From Posidonia oceanica (lineage: Eukaryota; Streptophyta; Magnoliopsida; Alismatales; Posidoniaceae), in NCBI GenBank assembly GCA_037176725.1, contig JAZBRS010000039.1, positions 21,736,001 through 21,800,000 on the forward strand: DNA of 64,000 nt, given 5' to 3'. Below, piece by piece: positions 1-11,206 of the stretch. The stretch's first letter is position 1; every line of letters begins with the position of its first letter. The notes beneath the pieces were generated by a model, which made no database searches, was not told the origin of the DNA, and saw only the letters and a program-made list of their open reading frames with translations. A program made the translations under genes and the position numbers.

Positions 1-266
1 ACTATCTGGACGATAAGCCCGTCACCTTATCATTTTTTTTCTCCTTTTCGGCGTGGCCTTGTCCCAGGAAGACGAAGTCACGCACCCCCTTTCTGCGATA
101 GGAGAGTTGGCCTCTCTCCCCTCGCGCCCCTTTCTCTTCTCTCTGCTAGCTTGCTCCCTGGGCGGGGACCAGCTGCACCCTGCTTTCCCTTGCTTTGTCG
201 CGCAAGTCTGGCCTCCCTGCCAGATATTCGCGCCACATCACGCCTTTTTATCATTTTTCCGGCATC
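1..266 (+). other. 3' internal tail of plus-strand Ogre-like element E
   Basis: No gene is visible here. The stretch resembles, in the sense direction, the non-coding tail that elements A and B carry before their 3' LTRs. It opens with a hairpin at 12-31 (arms GATAAG and CTTATC) of the same type as in A (8649-8668) and B. Further on it shares short blocks with the reverse complement of 8500-8660, for example the TTGT-CCAGG and GAAGTC-CGC segments. The six bases GGCATC just before the LTR are the same as those preceding the 3' LTRs of A and B, although the purine-rich tract itself is not recognisable. I infer that the rest of E lies left of the window. Confidence 0.55.
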
Positions 267-2169
267 TGTTGACACCCCATCTTGACAGGCCCGGACCCTT
301 GGAGCCCTCTTGGTGATTGCTGGATCAAACCCCTAACCAAACCCTAGCCCTAATCCTCCTCTCTACCCTTCAAAATCAGCCTGTCTTGGCCCAGACCTTT
401 ACCCCCCTTCCCAACCTCCAAACCTAACCAAAAACCATAGGAAAATTCACCACTATCCACCCAACAAACCTACCCAAAAACCTAGAAATTTCCAAACCTA
501 ACCTATTCCCAAAAACCCTAGAAAACCTAGGTGAAACTACCCTTTTTCTACACCTTGAAACCCCTCCAAAACCTCCTTAGAATCAAACCCAAACTTTAGA
601 ACCAAGACTTCAAACCCTAGACTACCCACTCACCAATTTTCATCCCATTCCGAGACCATTAAGACCCTCTTCCACCCAAATTATCCTTTTCTCTCTCCAG
701 GATTATCATTTTCTCTCTCCTCTCTCTCTCCTGATTATCATCTCTCCTTTCATCCCCTTCTCATCCTTTTTCTGGTCTGGCTGTGGGCCCCCTCTGTGCT
801 TCTATCCTTCCTCTATCTTATCCCTATTTTTACTTTATTTTTAACACTTTTTCTGAATTTTAAAAAATCCTTTCTCTCCAACCTATCCCTTTTCCTCTTA
901 TCTCCCTCTTTTTTCCATTTCTTTCCTCCTTCTCTTTTCCTTTTCTCCCTTTTGCAAAAATCCACAAAAACCCATAAAAATCTGCAAAACCTCAAAACAT
1001 AAAACAAACAAATCAGTACCCTAAGAGAAACAATTAAAAAAAACATTAAACAAGCAATTAAAAACTTAAACTTAACTAAATCAAGCTAAAAAGAAAACCA
1101 AACATGCAAGCTAAAAAACGCAAAACAAATCAAAAGAAAACACTGAAAAATCAAGAAAAAAGCTAAAATAAAATCAAAACCCACCAAAGATAAAAACCCC
1201 ATCAGAAGAATTAAAAGACAAACCCTAAAAAGAAGAATTAAAAATCAAACACTAAAACAAGTAATTAAAGAAGGCAAAAGACTTAACCTAATAAACATAA
1301 GAAAAACAAGTTAAAAACTTAATTAAAAAAAGAAAAGAAAAACACATCTGAAAGACTTAAAAAACACTCTATCAAACCAGAAAAACCCAACCAAAAAAAC
1401 CTCAAGAAAAATCAATAAATAAAAGTCAAAACATAACTTAAAAGACTTAAGAAGGAAAAACCCTAAGAAGACTACAACTTAAAAATCTAAAAAACATCCT
1501 GATTAATGGGAAAATAAATCCTAAAAAATCCTAACCAGTATCCTAAGTGTCCCACAAAGGAAACATAATTTTAAAATAATTTAAAAAAGGGCTTAACAAA
1601 CACTTAATCAAGAGAAAACTAATTAAAAGCAAAACCAAAACCCTAAAACCCTAATCAAGCCCAAAACACATTAATCAACTCAAAATGACCATTAAAAATC
1701 TTAATTAAAATCCTAATCTACAGCAAAACTCTTCTAATATTTTTATTTATTTTTAGTTTATTTTTACCTATTTTATTTCCCCATTCTACCCTCTCTTTCT
1801 TTTTTTTGCTTTTCTTTTCCATTCTTTCTTTTCTTTGCTGGGCTCAATCCAGCCCGTTCTTCTTTTTCTTTTATTTCCTTTTTTTTTTCTTCAGCCCCCC
1901 GCACAGGTCCAGCCCACGCTCTCCTTCTTCCTCCTCCTCCTTCTGCATTTTTCTACAGCTTCTTCCCGTGAGCTCGCTGCTACAGATCTCCCTCCATCCA
2001 TTCAAAATTCGAGCTTCAATCCTTTCATCTACAGAACTCGCCGCCTCTCTTCTATCTCAGCTTCTTTTCCGGAGGCATTGAATGCCGGTCGCCTCGCCGT
2101 CTCCTGTCTGCTGCAGTGCCGCCGACGAGTTTGAAATTCAGCAGCGCGCCAGCAGCCAGCTCCTCCTAA

Positions 2170-2175
2170 TATAAT
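2170..2175 (+). promoter_or_regulatory. TATA-like site in LTR of E
   Basis: TATAAT occurs just before a stretch (CCTTCCTTCAATC) that is also found after a GATATAAG box at the matching place in both LTRs of element B. That position would make U3 about 1.9 kb and the transcribed R-U5 part about 3.8 kb. The assignment rests on position and cross-copy conservation only. Confidence 0.35.
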
Positions 2176-5100
2176 CCTCCGTCCTTCCTTCAATCTGAGT
2201 TTAGTCGACCTTCAGTTGGCAACCTGTGAGAGCGAGCAACAAGCAAACCATCACTAGCAGTTAGTGAACCAAAATCCATTCTGCTTCCTCCACCCGAGCA
2301 ACCTTCCTCCTTCTTCCTCTCTGCCTCCTCCATTTCCAGAAAAAGAGAGCAGTAGAAGAGAGGGTCTGAGAGTCCTCCTTGGCATCCCGGAGAGAGCCCT
2401 CCATTCCAGAGCATTCCCCATTCAAATCCCTCTCATTTCCCTTCCAAAATCCATAGCAAACCATTCCCCTTCCTTTCCAGCAAAACAAACCCACTTCAAG
2501 CCCCCATCCTTCTCCCAGTTGTCCCCCCAATCTCACCCAACAACTGGCCATCTTCCTTCACCTTTCTACAGCCATTCCACCACACAAAACACCCTCAGAC
2601 CACCTGCAATCCAAACTGAAACCCAAAACTAACTCCATTCACAATTCCCTCCGCCACAGCTCACGGCTTCCTTCCAAACTCCACCCAGAGATTCACCAAG
2701 CATCCACCTTCTCAAAACACTAGACCTCAAGCCCGGTCATCCACCACAACCCTTAAATTCCACAACAAACACCTGGACCATCTTCAGCCCAGAAAACCGA
2801 CCCAGCTCCAAGTCCACTCCATGCTCTCCAGAAGACCTCTCCGAGCATCCAACCTCACTCGCCAGGCTCCCAGCAACCTCCCGGAGGGTTCCACTCCACC
2901 GGGCGAGCAGCAACAACCCCCCCACCTCCGGCAGTATCCTCTGAACCCACAAACGCCGACCCTCCGTCCGAGCAGCTGAAGTCCCGCTTGATCATTTGGG
3001 AAGCACCGGAGCATCGTCCTGAAGAAGCCGCACCCACCGCGAGCCGCTGGAAGTCTCCCCTGCAACCGGACGACGACCGCCGGCCGACTCCGACACTGCC
3101 GAGGTCGGGAGCGCCTTCCGGACACGATCGCAGGTACCACTCGCTCCCCCCTCTCTCTCTCCTCCTCCTGCTGCTTCTCCGCCAGTCAGAACCAGGTTCC
3201 GAGCGTTCCAGACGCAACTGCAGTTTGCCGGACAGTTCTCCTTCTCCGGCGCCGGCTGCTCTTCCTCCGGACACTCCGACCAACAGAGCGAGCTCCAGAC
3301 CGTTCCCAGAGCTCCGGATGAACGCCAGCACCAAGCCCTGCCGGTCTGCGCCTCCCCAACCTCCCCTGTCGACGGCGACGAGTACTGCCGGCGTTCTGCT
3401 ACAGTGCTCGTCGCCGTCGACGATCAGCACTGTTCATTTATTTTTCTTCAGTATAGTTTTAGGTGTAAATATTGCATGTTTAGCTTGAGTTCTTTAATTT
3501 TTGCATTTTAGTCCTTCTGTCATTTATTTTGCTTAGTTTCTAATTAAAAACTATGCCAAATTGCAGCTTTTATTTATGTTTTTCAGTATTTGCTTTTCAG
3601 TCCTGTTACTGTGCCTTTTAGTTATAAAAAGTTTGAGTTTAGCCCCTCTGCTTTCATTTATTGCATATAGGTCCTGCAGTAGATTATTTAATTTAATTGC
3701 ATATAGTTTACCTTATAATATTGCATTTCAGACCGCTGTGATTTACTATTTCTGTATTTAAATCCATTGCACTGTAGAACTTAGGGTTAATTTTCTTATT
3801 TTGCATACTGCATTGCATATTTTACCTTCTAGTTTTGCATATTTGCATTTAGGTCCATTTTAAATGGACAGTAACTGTGTTGCATGTATTTTAGCCCATT
3901 GCATTGCATTTTTGCCCCTGTTTTTTCCAAAAATTACACTGCAGTCCTGTTCCCTGATTTTCAGAGCATGTTTTCCATACTAAATTGCATTTTTAGCCCC
4001 TGCATGATTTCAAAATCACACATAGGTCCTTGCATTTTTTAAAAAATCATGTGAAAAGACCATTTTGCCCCTAGGTTGCATTCTAGCTCCTATGCCTACC
4101 AAATTGCATATAGACCTTCCACTAGTATTCCCGGACTCCCCAGAACCCTGATTTCTGGAAAATTTGCATTTTAGACCCTAGTTTTTTCAAAATTGCACTC
4201 TGACTTCTTTTTGGTTTCGAAACCTCTCCTAAAGCATACCCTCTTTTTAAAACAACTTCCCGAGCCTAGTTTTTTGCAAAATGAAGCCCAGCCCTCTCCT
4301 GTTTTCAAAACCCTTTCCTGTGAACCCCTGTTTTCTGGAAAATTTGCATTTTTAGCCCCCTTCTTTTTCAAAATGCTTTCTGAACTCCTGGCTTTTCCCA
4401 GTTTCTTATCATTGCTTTTTCTTGCTTTTGCATGCATCCTGCACTCATCTAGCCTTGCATTCTAGCATCCTCTTGCACACACTAAGCACTTTTAGCTCCC
4501 TTTCACTTGGGAGGACCTTTTTGCACATCCCTAGGACCTCCTGAACACCTAGATCTGTTCTTCTCCCCTGTTCTGGCCCTTCTGCCTTGAAGCTGCGATA
4601 TCTTTCAATCCGGCCGTTGGATCTTCTCAAGTAAGCTGCCCAGGCGACCGCAGCGTGGCGTTCTTCAGCATGGATCAGACAAGTTTCAGATCAGGCTCCC
4701 GGATTTCCAGGTATGTCCTCCTAAACCCCTGCATTGCATTTGCATGCCATTTGCATAGTTTTCCTTGTTTTCGCTTTCTGTCTCTTTGAGCATGTAGAAT
4801 AGGGCCTCCCCTTTCTGCTTCTATCTCCAAATCCCCATTTCGCGTATTCCTGAGTGCTTTGTGTTGAGTTTCCCCTGGATTTATCACTTAATGTGACTTT
4901 CTTCCCCCTTTTCCACGATCCGATCGCATCGCGAGCTTTGGGCAGCATGCGAGACACACCGTGGAACGGTTTAGCGGGAAACAGTCGCTAAGAGGTGATA
5001 ATCGCTCCGCTTGCACACTCTCCCCTCCGTAGGTCTTCACACCTACTCTGAGCGGTCCTAAGCGACGTCTGTTCTTACACACACGTTGTTCTGCCCCCCC

Positions 5101-5653
5101 GCCTTTGGCCTCTTTTGATCTTTTCTGCATTCTTGCATTTCGCATGGCTTTTCCGAGGTTTTTGCTTCGCTGTTTTGGCATCGTTTCGCGTGCCCGCCCT
5201 CGCTTTTGCACCGTTTTGCGTGCCTCTTCGCTTCCTTGTCTCGTTTTGCGTGCTGCCTTGCTTTTCGCTTGTTTTGCGTGCCGGTTTCGCTCTTTTGCGC
5301 CGTTTTGCGCGCCTTGCTCATTTCTCGCCTTGTTTTGCGTGTTTTACGCCGTTTTCCCTTGCATGTCGATTGCATTGCATGGTTTTCTCGCTGTTTCGCT
5401 TTTTCGCCTGCATTTGCATATAGGGCTGTGATGCTTACTGCCTGGAGTTCTCACGAGCTAGGTTTTGCCTAATTCGGAACACAGACAGCGTAGCTGAGCA
5501 CTTAGAGAGCACGTTTACTTCCTTGCTTTGCTTCTTCCCACTAGAGCACACCTTGAGCATTCATTTAGGCATTTATAGGCACATTGGCATTCAATCCTGC
5601 ATTTTCCTGCGTATGCGAGCGTAAGCCTAGAAAGACCGATTCTCAGGCGTGTC

Positions 5654-5675
5654 GGGGGTGCCTAACACCTTCCCC
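5654..5675 (+). other. conserved LTR hairpin motif, copy in E
   Basis: This 22-base G-rich/C-rich motif can fold with arms GGTG and CACC around CCTAA, extended by GGG and CCC across a TT bulge. The same bases occur in both LTRs of B, in LTR C (last base changed) and in the 5' LTR of A, always about 320-390 bases from the LTR end. The flanks are also conserved (GTAACAGGAGTCCTTACC downstream). Confidence 0.7.
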
Positions 5676-6187
5676 GCACGTAACAGGAGTCCTTACCCTA
5701 TCTTTTGGCCCGCAATGACCGTACTGCCCTTATCCTAGGCTAGAGTCATCTCATTTGCATTTGTTTGCATTTGTTTTCCTTTGCATTGCTTTGCTTTGCA
5801 TTTCTTGCTCGGTTTTGCGTGTTAATTCACGCTTTCCCCCGGTTTTCCTTGTCTCCCGTTAATAGACATGGTGGCGACTCTGATTTGTCTTATCTTTCCT
5901 TTTTCTCCTCGATTCCAAGTGTCTTCGAGTTGAGCCTCTTCCTCGGATCTCAATCGCCGCTGAATCAGCGAGCCTGATTCCGATCGGGATCGCTACAAAA
6001 GGTGCCAAGGATAGGCGCCACTTCATCTGGCGACAGGGATGCTCACAATTCTCCCACACAGCGGCTTTCATCATCAGAAACGAGGTAGAAAAACTTGGTG
6101 AAAACAGAAACAATCGTCGCGGAGCTAAGCAAGGCTCGACGCGGAAGAAAAAACATTCATTGGATTTGAAAATGGGTGAGTGGGCCG

Positions 6188-6311
6188 CAAGATATGGAGG
6201 CTAGAAGTTGTGCCAGAGGGCAGACCTGAATTGCAGGTCAGTTGCCTGCTATGCAGGTGGCTAAGATGCAACCCAGGCTGCCCAAACTGCCAACTTCCTG
6301 GCCAGATCTTG
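6188..6311 (-). repeat. long imperfect stem-loop, unit 1 of A LTR
   Basis: The outer arms are 6188-6210 (CAAGATATGG...AGAAGTTG) and 6291-6311 (CAACTTCC...AGATCTTG). A short inner hairpin CCTGC-TAT-GCAGG lies at 6245-6257. A related unit follows at 6415-6537, and both have counterparts in the 5' LTR. It could be a structured RNA element of the LTR or a duplicated small inverted-repeat insertion. Confidence 0.55.
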
Positions 6312-6414
6312 GACCCACAAGCTAGCTAAATGAAAAACTTCATATGCAAACATGTAAAGCATTCATCCACGAACACACAAAAACAATAATATTGCAAAAT
6401 GGCCGGAGGAGGAG

Positions 6415-6537
6415 CAAGATATCACGGCCAGAAGTCAACCGGGGAACTGACCCGAACTGCAGGTTAGTCGCTTGCTAGGCAAGCAGCTAAGGTGCAGCCT
6501 AGTTGTCCCACACAGCTGACTTCTCGGCCATATCTTG
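6415..6537 (-). repeat. long imperfect stem-loop, unit 2 of A LTR
   Basis: The outer arms are 6415-6437 (CAAGATAT...AGAAGTCA) and 6517-6537 (TGACTTCT...ATATCTTG). The inner hairpin is CTTGC-TAG-GCAAG at 6471-6483. Compared with unit 1, the inner stem changes on both sides (CCTGC/GCAGG to CTTGC/GCAAG) and so does the outer one (AAGTTG/CAACTT to AAGTCA/TGACTT), so pairing is kept. Confidence 0.55.
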
Positions 6538-8175
6538 GGCTCTCCGGCAAGCTAGATGGCAAGCTAACTATGCAGACATATAGAGCATATAATAGAGAAT
6601 AAAAGCATACAATCAGAAAGTAGAATGGGACTTCGAGGTGGCCAGAGCGACACCTCAAAGCCGGGCTGGTAGACTAGCTGAGTCACAGCTCAATCGCCGG
6701 TCAGACCGGCGCCTAACCCAGTCGTGGGTCACGACAGTGACTGGCCTGGCAATCCAATGGGTGGACTTCCAGGCCGGAATTCACCGCGATGGCGGAGCCT
6801 AAAATCTGGAGGAGGGTCCTGGAAGCATGACCTCGCTTCTAGGAACCCAACCGTACCTTCGACACGGAAAATGCTGGACCGAGGCGGTCCACCCACCCAT
6901 GCCACCTTGGGCCATCCTTCTCCGCCATGATCTGGCCTCACACACGGTCGAGTGCGCGGGGAGGAGGCGGGGAAGGTCCACGGTGTCGAGGCGGAGGGGA
7001 TGATGCATCCTGGAGCCAAGGAAGGAGGCTCGTGCCTCCATTCCCCATCCACTGGTAGCTCACCGAAGTGGCAAAATGGCCACGGCCGTTAGGCCAGTCG
7101 AGGTCATGGGAGAGGGAAGTGAGGAGTGGGGAAGAGAGGTGGGAAATCCGGGAACGTTTCCCGGCCCTCAGACCATCAATGCACAGGGTGCACCAACCTA
7201 TAGAGCTTGCCAGAGTTGGCGGTTCGTCGCCGGAGTGACGCCGGAGCTGGAGAAGAAGGTACGATAGCGGCTTGTCCGGAGCTTGGGAACGCTCGGAGAT
7301 CGTCGGCCTTGCACTAGGGAAGCTTGGGAAGGCTCGGAAGAAGGTTGAATTTTGCTTTGGAAGCTTGGGAGTGGAGTTTCGGATTTTTCGGCAATGGGAA
7401 GTGATGTTGGGTTCAACGGCAAAACTTGGTTTTGTTCGGGTGGCTTCTCCACACCCGAGGCCGAGAGATCAGAGGCGTGCAGAAGGGGTGTCAGTGAGGT
7501 CATGTGAGTGGGTTGAGAGGTCAAGGAGGTAGGCTTCAGAGAGCTACAGCCAGTGACTGGTGATGGGTGGATGTGAGAAGGTCGGCCACGCCAGTGATGG
7601 TGTGTGAGAGCGTGGTGGCCACCGAGGAAGAGGTGACCGGTGCTAGAGAGTAAGTGCAGCTTGTTGTCTAGTGCGCGTCGGGGAGCGGCTAGTAAGTGCA
7701 ACGTGACAAGCGGCAATGGGCGGCAACAGTGGCGACCGGGAGGGAAGCTCACACAGCAGTCTGTGTTGTAGGTAAGTCGCTGCAGCAAGTGGCACCTAGG
7801 TGAGTCGCCTCTGCAGTTGGCTCCTATTCGTGCCACTCAGTTGCTGGGCTGCAAATGGGCTTGGGGCTTGGTGTAATGTCAAATGGGCTTGGTGTGTTTG
7901 AATGGGGTTGGTTTGAAATGGATTGGGTTTATGATTGGGTTTGGGCTAGGATTCAGGTTAGGTTTTGAAATGGGCTTGTTTTAGGATTGGTTAGTGAAAT
8001 TTGTTTTGGGTTGAAATGGGTTTAGGTTATGAGTTTAGGAAATAGGAGGGGATTTAAGGTTTGTTTCGGAAAGGGATTAAAAGGTAGAATGGATTTCGAG
8101 TGGATTTGCCGTTCCTTCTTCTGAGCCAACTCCGGGAATTCTCCAACAAAAGCCTGTCAAAATGAGGTGTCTACA

Positions 8176-8196
8176 GATGCCCCTCCCTGAGCAAGG
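8176..8196 (-). other. polypurine tract of element A
   Basis: On the minus strand the bases immediately before the 3' LTR are CTCAGGGAGGGGCATC, a purine-rich run. This is the expected primer site for plus-strand DNA synthesis. The same run precedes the 3' LTR of element B. Confidence 0.75.
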
Positions 8197-8640
8197 TCAA
8201 GCGTAGCGAGACCATGGCTCAGGGGTGACTAGACACCCCATTCGACACCGGCAAGAGCACAGACTGCTATCGGCGTGAGTCATTTATTCGGCGGATGCAC
8301 CGAAACTCGTGACCCATTGCCGCGATGCAACATGCAAATGCAGATGCGAATGCCAATGTGATGCAATGCATGCTAATGTAAACACTCAATGCAAGAAGAG
8401 AAGTGCAGGTTGATGCGAATGGATGCTAAGAAAAGACCGTAATGCAATGCGAGGATTTGGCGGTTAGTCCAAACCTACGCAAAAGGGACGCCAGACAAGA
8501 ATAACGAACTTGTCGTCCGGGCAGTGAGGGTTGCCAGCCCGAGGAGGGGAGAGAATCCCAAAATCACGAGAGAAGAAGGGTATCTCCTCCCATCAAGGAG
8601 ATACGCGAGACTTCGTTCCGCCTGGAACAAAGTCGCACGA
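8197..8640 (-). other. A: non-coding 3' internal region
   Basis: No gene is seen. The part next to the PPT is homologous to the matching part of B (22692-22830), including a shared CTTATTCGGCGG-type segment, followed by GCAAATGC/GATGC-rich sequence. From about 8460 to 8640 there are blocks also found in the tail of E (1-266). Confidence 0.6.
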
Positions 8641-9530
8641 AAGGGGGTGATAAGATGTCGGACTTATCGGCAAGAGGTGATGAGTTTCGGATCATCAGCC
8701 AGAGAGTGATAGTTTACGGTCCTATCAACCGGAAGCGACAGTTTACGGTCCTATCAACCGGGAGTGATAGTTTACGGTCCTATCAACTGGGAGCGATAGT
8801 TTACGGTCCTATCAACCAGAAGCAATAGTTTACGGTCCTATCAACCAGAGCGATAGTTTACGGTCCTATCAACCGGAAGCGATAGTTTACAGTCCTATCA
8901 ACCAGAAGTGATAGTTACTGGATATCAGCCGAAAGGATGATAGTTACTGGATATTAGCCGGAAAATGCAATTGTGGGGGGATAGTTACTGGATATCAGCC
9001 GAAAGCAGATAGTTAACGGTTTTCAGCCGGAGGGTGATAGTTACTAGATATCAGCCGAAGGTGATAGTTACTGGATATCAGCCGAAAACGCAATTGCAAG
9101 TGATAGTTACTAGATATCAGCCGAAAGCAGATAGTTAACGGTTATCAGTCAGAAAATGCAATTGCAAGTCATAGCTGCTGGATATTAGCCGAAAGTAGAT
9201 AGTTAACGGTTATCAGCCGGAGAGTGATAGTTTACGGTCCTATCAACCGGAAGCGATAGATAACGGTCCTATCAACTAGGAGGAAATTGATTAGATGATT
9301 AATGGTCATCAATCGGAAAGAGTGATTAGATGATTAACGGTCATCAGCCGGAAAGAGTGATTAGATGATTAACGGTCCTCAGCCGGAAAGAGTGATTAGA
9401 TGATTAATGGTCATCAGCCGGCAAGAGTGATGTTTAACGGCCATCAGCCGAAAAGGGATGTTTAATGGCCATCAGTCGAAAAGTGGTGAATTGATAAGAT
9501 GTCGGACCTATCAGCCAGGAAGATTGGAAC
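8641..9530 (-). repeat. A: hypervariable tandem-repeat region before the 3' LTR
   Basis: Several minisatellite families follow one another. A 29-bp unit containing GATAGTTTACGGTCCTATC is repeated about seven times (8707-8908). Units with GATAGTTACTGGATATCAGCC follow (to about 9240), then a 35-bp unit containing GATGATTAACGGTCATC about four times (9290-9430), and GATG...CATC units to 9480. Most units can form a small hairpin around an ACGG- or CTGG-containing loop. Variable tandem repeats between pol and the 3' LTR are a known property of Ogre elements. Confidence 0.8.
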
Positions 9531-10003
9531 CCATGACATCCAGGTGTATCGACAGGGAAAGATAGGGAATGATACCACATGACATCTAAAAAAGATGCCC
9601 CTGGTATCAAGATGATACCAGGGGACAGTCGAAGCGCCCCTGGCATCGAAAAGCGAAGGATAGACAAAACTGACGTGTTTGTCAAACAAACAGTTTAGGA
9701 TACCAGCTGGGTGGAGACTCGGCCGGGCGCGCTTGATGGCTTGACTTGACAGCATGGGTCTGTAGAGATTTTGGTGTTTGGATTGATTGCTGAGGACTTT
9801 CCTACATCAATTTGGCAGCAAGTCTGGCCAGGGGCCTTAAGGTATGATTGGCAAGGATATGAAATGCATTGAGCAGTCTTGAAGTGCAAGCAGATGGCAC
9901 GAAATACTTTTGCATTGATAGAACTATTGATTACACACCTGTGGCTGGCCAAAAGATACAGCATAACTTGGAAAGAAACTAAACAAGCGGCTGCATAGGT
10001 GCT
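9531..10003 (-). other. A: non-coding spacer between tandem repeats and extra ORF
   Basis: No gene is seen. It contains the 12-bp hairpin at 9598-9624 and is homologous to 25441-25986 of element B, which lies in the same place. Confidence 0.6.
9598..9624 (-). other. perfect 12-bp hairpin, copy in A
   Basis: Arm CCCCTGGTATCA at 9598-9609 pairs perfectly with TGATACCAGGGG at 9613-9624 across a 3-base loop. Two copies occur in element B at the corresponding region (24726-24752 and 25464-25488). One of them differs by a compensatory A-T to G-C pair. Confidence 0.75.
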
Positions 10004-11206
10004 CTAGCTGGTTCGGGCCTTCTTTGATTTCCTAGAGTCAGGGAATAGGGGGCCGCCTGGCGGGATCTCCTTGATAGGCTAGAGCTCCTGCACCTCGGTC
10101 ATGTACTTGGAAGTGCATCCTAGGCCTCTTGCAGCTGCGATGTCTGTCGATCGCACTCCGTGCTGCATTAGATTGGCCAGCTCTTTTGTTGGAGTAGTTG
10201 TACTAAGGGGATATGTCTAGAGAAGCCTAGGCGCTATGCTGTCAACGTAGGCACCCTACCGAAAGCCAAACTGCTGCATGACTCTAATAGGGTGGTATTC
10301 CACACTCGCAATGAATCCTGGTAGCACGACCAGCCGCATGTCGCGTGTGCCGAAGAAGACAGTGAACGGCTCGGTCGCGGAGGGGATGATGCGTCAGGTT
10401 ACTGCATCATTCGTCAGCTTTGATAGCTTCTTGTATTCCTCTTTGAGGCTCTTGATTGTCTTGGCGTGGCCGCTGTTGCAGTATGTTTCAAAAGCATGTG
10501 CCTGAGGGCACAGAAGGTCCATTTCTAGGTGCACAACTAGCTAGACCTGAACAAGTGCTCCGCAACAATGGAAGTGGCAACAGCGATGCGAGATGCGGTC
10601 CAGCCCGTGGTATGTCTCTACCAGGACAACTGGTGCCAGGTCTCTCTGCCGAGTCAGCACAGTAAGTGCTATTTCAGCAATTTCGATGGCCACAGTCATC
10701 CAGCCATGAGTAAAGATTAGCTCGCCCAGGAAACGGGTGACAAATCCCTAGAGCCACAGCTCGTCTCCGAGTTCAGCACGCTTTTCCACAGTCTCATCAA
10801 ATTGTGCTAGGTGAAGCAGGAGCATGGGCCCACTGGTACAGATCAGTCTTTGCTGGCAGCTTTGAGTAGAGAGCCCAGTCAGCTGGCTCAGAACTGCAAT
10901 GTATTTGTCGTGCCTCATGAAGATGGGTGGCCCCATGATCTTGGAGAAGCCGCCGATCCGACGCACTTCCTCCAGTATGGGTGTCAGCTCCGTCCTACCG
11001 AAGTGGAAGACATGGTGCGCCGGTTTCCAGAACCTTGTAGCGGCACACAGAAGATGGCGGCTTACTTCAACGTCAGTGGCCTTTAGAAGTTTGGTTGGAA
11101 TGTCCAATAGGCGTAGCTTTTCACAGTCATCCTTGGTGAGCTTGCTGATCCATTCTCGCAACGTGTCGGAGCAGTGCACTAGGGTTACTAGAGTAGGGAA
11201 GCCCAT
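10004..11206 (-). pseudogene. A: extra ORF, plant-mobile-domain/DUF7745-like, decayed
   Basis: This is the copy in A of the extra ORF intact in B at 25987-27189; both span exactly 1203 bases from ATG to stop. Residues 1-152 are open and read SDTLREW, then ARFWKPAHHVFHFGRTELTP, the hallmark FW-P-H-F-F-ELTPTLEE type block of plant-mobile-domain/DUF7745 proteins. A TAG at 10748-10750 then interrupts the DELWL-GF segment, and further stops follow before the conserved end PGGPLFPDSRKSKKAR. It lies downstream of integrase in the sense direction. Known Tat-lineage elements carry extra ORFs outside gag-pol; the role is unknown. Confidence 0.75.

Larger units (their letters stand above)
267..5997 (+). 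mobile_element. LTR of element E (Ogre/Tat-type, probably a 3' LTR)
   Basis: This 5.73-kb LTR starts with TGTTGACACCCC and ends with GATCGCTACA. It is the same family, in the opposite orientation, as the two LTRs of element B at 16895-22672 and 36050-41831, but visibly more diverged from them than they are from each other. It holds AAACCCTAG-like motifs near the start, A-rich and pyrimidine-rich tracts, a TATA-like site near 2170, a long T-rich section in which GCAT and GGTCC motifs recur, and a conserved hairpin near its end. No PBS follows the end, so it is a 3' or solo LTR; the tail at 1-266 favours a 3' LTR. The flanks GCATC (262-266) and AAAGG (5998-6002) do not form a target duplication. 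It interrupts the 3' LTR of element A. Open frames inside it are compositional and not annotated. Confidence 0.85.
5998..8175 (-). repeat. 3' LTR of element A (truncated by E)
   Basis: In the sense (minus) direction the LTR begins with TGTAGACACCTCATT at 8175, right after a polypurine tract. The part at 5998-7030 is homologous to 56035-57028, the 5' LTR of A. The remaining part up to 8175 has no partner because D interrupts the other copy. Combining both copies, the full LTR would be about 3.3 kb, shorter than the 5.8-kb LTRs of B. The left end is cut by the LTR of E at 5997. Open frames here (for example 7198-7836 on the minus strand) lack any recognisable domain. Confidence 0.75.

Noticed and set aside
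2855..3488. Coding region in the LTR of E (191 codons minus, 166 codons plus)
   Set aside because: Overlapping frames on both strands in GC-rich LTR DNA, with no recognisable domain and no conservation of the frame in the B LTRs.
7198..7836. 212-codon open frame on the minus strand in the A 3' LTR
   Set aside because: His/Ser/Pro-rich, without domain, in LTR DNA with no second copy to show constraint.
8707..9480. CRISPR-like regular repeats
   Set aside because: Units are directly adjacent without unique spacers, grade into other families, and lie where Ogre elements carry hypervariable tandem repeats in a plant genome.
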